From the NCBI GenBank assembly GCA_023388555.1, contig JAEWGA010000037.1, forward strand, positions 1-25,302: DNA of 25,302 bases. Direction: 5' to 3'. A model generated the notes under the pieces. The model saw only the letters and a list, made by a program, of their open reading frames with translations. It searched no databases and was not told the origin of the DNA. The translations under genes were made by a program, and so were the position numbers. Positions 23,511-25,302 of this stretch are shown here, piece by piece (positions within the stretch are counted from its first letter, which is position 1; each line of letters begins with the position of its first letter). This DNA is from Bacteroidota bacterium (GTDB lineage Bacteria > Bacteroidota > Bacteroidia > Bacteroidales > Porphyromonadaceae).

Positions 23511-24282
23511 ATGGCTTTATTACAAGAACTGGAAAAACAAGGGAACTGGCTTTTTCGTTACCGTAGCTACTTACCTATTGTACTGTTACCTTTGGAGTTG
23601 CTGGTACTTTATTACCAAATGAGAAGCTTTGATGCCCTTTTTGTAAAAGCATTATCCAACTGGCACTCCTACACTTTTATATGCCTGCTCGTTGGCTCGT
23701 TGGCTCGTTGGCTTGTTGGGCTTAGCCATTAGGGTTTTCACCGTAGGGCATACCCCTGCCAACACCTCGGGGCGCAACACAGCACAAGGGCAAGTTGCCG
23801 ACGAAGTAAACAAAACCGGTATCTACTCCATGGTGCGCCACCCCTTATACCTGGGCAATTACTTCATGTGGCTGGCAATTGCCATGATGACGGTTAGCCC
23901 CCTCTTTGTTATAGCATTTTCGTTGGCGTACTGGGTGTATTATGAACGCATCATGGTGGCCGAAGAGCAGTTTTTAAGCCGTAAGTTTGGCGCAGAATAT
24001 ACGGATTGGGCCAATATAACCCCCGCATTTATTCCTAAACTAAGCGCTTATACAAAACCTAAATACTCCTTCTTGTGGCGAAAAGTTGCCAAAAAGAAAA
24101 AAAACGGACTCTTAGCGTTGTGCCTACTATTACTGCTGATGTCGTTGGTTGTTACCCGTACATTCCAAGGATTTATAGCGCCCGACTGGCTGATGATAAG
24201 CCTCACCATAGCATCGTCCATTGCTTATGTTGTACTTAAAGTGCTAAAGAAAAAGCACCTGCTGGACGAACCTGGCAGATAA
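23511..24282 (+). pseudogene. ICMT-family membrane methyltransferase, out of frame at an 8-bp repeat
   Basis: Two overlapping frames together make one isoprenylcysteine-methyltransferase-like membrane protein. The first (23511-23732) gives MALLQELEKQGNWLFRYRSY and two membrane segments. The second, up to 24282, gives HTPANTSGRN, the SAM-binding signature TGIYSMVRHPLYLGNY, the YYERIMVAEEQFL helix and two C-terminal membrane segments. The frames part at three exact and one imperfect copies of GCTCGTTG (23687-23718). Removing two copies (16 bases) restores a continuous 251-residue protein reading CLLVGLLGLAIRVF across the join. Family members methylate prenylated proteins or lipids; bacterial ones include a lipid A phosphate methyltransferase, but the substrate here is unknown. 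Either a phase-off allele or a dead gene. Confidence 0.8.
23687..23718 (+). repeat. 8-bp tandem repeat GCTCGTTG, 3 exact + 1 imperfect copies
   Basis: Units lie at 23687-23694, 23695-23702 and 23703-23710, with GCTTGTTG at 23711-23718. The unit length is not a multiple of three, so each gain or loss changes the reading frame of the surrounding methyltransferase gene. Confidence 0.95.
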
Positions 24283-24832
24283 CCTCCCCTTATCCACCTA
24301 TAGCCCGCACATAGCCTTTCCCAATACAAACTTTTCCAGCGGCTACGCTATAGCAGGGGCGGCGGTGTACACTCGCCAGCAGCCTACAATTTTATAACAC
24401 AGGTTGCTCGCCCTCATAACGGCCATTATTATGCCAAGGCCGAACTACTCCACTGGCACAAATACAACGCCAAAGGCAAGATACCGTGGAGCGTGTTTTT
24501 TTGTGGTTCCGAGTGTGCCCGAATAGCCCCTAAAGCGGTATGCTATTCCCCGCAGGTAAAGGCCGTTTTATACTAAGCCGTCCAGCAGGCGTCCACAAAA
24601 ATACACGAGCATGAAGCACCAACACTCCCTGCCGTACCGTATTTAGCCTACTGCACTCAGCAAAAACAAGCCCTGCAACACCTGACACAAAACCATTCCT
24701 TGGGTGTTTTGCTAAACTTCACACCTCAACAACGAAGCCAATCCAACTGGAACGCATCGTTACAACACCTACAAAAAGGTATTACTTTGGACTTCTATTG
24801 CTGCATTGTAATTTGGCCTCACCAACGACACC
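24283..24832 (+). other. Decayed stretch without an identifiable gene
   Basis: About 550 bases with no complete gene. Base composition is coding-like, and short open pieces exist, for example one around 24415-24570 containing NGHYYAKAELLHWHKY, ended by a stop at about 24575. Another open piece runs into the adenosyltransferase remnant. I could not match them to a family. The look is of one or more genes broken by stops and shifts, in keeping with both neighbours. No RNA gene or repeat was recognised. Confidence 0.4.
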
Positions 24833-25029
24833 TACATTTATACCGTTCAGATGCTGGCATGACCTACCTGGAAGGCGGACAACGTGTTAGCAAAGCCTCT
24901 ACAAGGCTCGAAAGCTATGGAGCTATTGACGAAGTAAACTCTTTTATTGGAAAAGCCTCGGGAAAAGAGTCCGCTACTACAATATATAACATTCAAAAAA
25001 AACACATAGATTATGTACTGGACACTTGA
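24833..25029 (+). pseudogene. Truncated PduO-type cob(I)alamin adenosyltransferase
   Basis: The stretch SDAGMTYLEGGQRVSKASTR followed by LESYGAIDEVNSFIG is the N-terminus of ATP:cob(I)alamin adenosyltransferases of the PduO type, which make adenosylcobalamin. The ATP-binding start, normally like YTRTGDAGMT, is damaged (LYRSDAGMT, apparently with bases lost), and there is no good start codon. After the GAIDE helix the homology stops; the following 25 residues do not fit, and the central bundle with the conserved arginine motif is missing. About two thirds of the usual 185 or so residues are gone. The open frame is closed at 25029, inside the next gene. Non-functional. Confidence 0.75.
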
Positions 25030-25174
25030 ACTTGCATCCAAACTGAATGATGCTCCTTGGCCTGCCAGCAAAGACGAACTGATAGACTACGCTCAACGCA
25101 GCGGAGCACCCATGGAGGTAATAGAAAACCTACAAGAAATTGAAGACGAGGACGAAGTATACGATTTCTATTGA
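25013..25174 (+). pseudogene. DUF2795 small protein, frameshifted near its end
   Basis: The ATG at 25013 opens a 53-residue protein beginning MYWTLELASKLNDAPWPASK, with DELIDYAQRSGAPMEVIENL following, a clear DUF2795 protein. In Bacteroidales I recall it sitting next to the PduO-type adenosyltransferase gene, as here. Homologues are about 70-75 residues and continue EVYDSIEDIWPDYP. Here the frame stops after VYDFY, while the +1 frame reads SIEETFARQLV before a stop at 25202. One extra T in the TTT at 25165-25167 explains the first shift, and the usual tail is missing in either frame. Function of the family is unknown. Confidence 0.75.
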
Positions 25175-25242
25175 AGAGACCTTTGCACGGCAACTGGTCT
25201 AGAGCCAACTTTTAACTACTTGTTTATTAGGTGATTAATTGT

Positions 25243-25250
25243 CATCTTTG
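25243..25250 (+). promoter_or_regulatory. Candidate -7 box for the gene leaving the window
   Basis: CATCTTTG matches seven of eight positions of TAnnTTTG, 26 bases before an ATG at 25276. Confidence 0.35.
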
Positions 25251-25275
25251 AGTAGTATTTAAGACGTAATTTACT

Positions 25276-25302
25276 ATGGCACGGAGACAGAAAAATAGAG
25301 AA
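25276..25302 (+). CDS. Start of a gene cut by the window end
   Basis: An ATG followed by nine codons (MARRQKNRE) is open to the edge of the window. The strongly basic start and the promoter-like box upstream suggest a real gene, but nine residues do not allow identification. Confidence 0.35.

Noticed and set aside
1..25302. tRNA, rRNA or CRISPR loci
   Set aside because: No cloverleaf-like segments with a conserved T-arm and no regularly spaced repeat-spacer array were seen in the intergenic regions. The 22-bp repeats are contiguous without spacers.

Overview
The window reads as chromosomal DNA of a Bacteroidales-type bacterium. The evidence is the co-oriented purH-mreB-mreC-mreD-mrdA-rodA block, an S16 ribosomal protein with a long acidic tail, a close relative of the Bacteroides fragilis invertase Mpi, DUF2582 and DUF2795 proteins, and several promoter boxes of the Bacteroidetes form TAnnTTTG. 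I cannot name a genus. The number of broken genes at the right end would suit a host-associated lineage losing genes, but that is inference.

Layout. 1-1216 holds no convincing gene. It carries the first copy of a dispersed repeat with a G-rich left arm, a 137-bp core and a C-rich right arm, followed by a strong hairpin. 1217-2617 (-) encodes a CBM9-like protein and a LysE-type exporter. 2944-4967 (+) encodes an N-acetylmuramoyl-L-alanine amidase and an MlaD/MCE lipid-transport protein. 5027-18199 is a long run of minus-strand housekeeping genes, in transcription order pyrG, yidC, rpsP, sdaA, purH, mreB, mreC, mreD, mrdA (PBP2), rodA. The last five form the elongasome (lateral wall synthesis) operon. 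18399-19016 (+) is the Mpi-like serine recombinase with its own terminator. Next to it lies the second copy of the dispersed repeat (19072-19520), then a small winged-helix gene.

From about 20.1 kb to the end nearly every locus is damaged. There is a multiply frameshifted IS1182-type transposase fragment, a frameshifted lipoprotein gene, an unknown lipoprotein that looks intact, and a chimera joining the start of an M48 peptidase lipoprotein to the end of a beta-barrel protein. Then come an intact beta-barrel protein and an ICMT-family membrane methyltransferase thrown out of frame by an 8-bp tandem repeat. The window ends with an unassignable decayed stretch, a truncated cobalamin adenosyltransferase and a frameshifted DUF2795 gene. 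The housekeeping genes show no such damage, so a generally poor sequence is an unlikely cause.

The observations most worth following are the paired dispersed element, with a 22-bp triple repeat and an unusually conserved minus-strand reading frame; the 8-bp repeat that could act as an on/off switch for a lipid-type methyltransferase, together with an attenuator-like hairpin in its leader; and the Mpi-like invertase, which predicts invertible promoters elsewhere in the genome.
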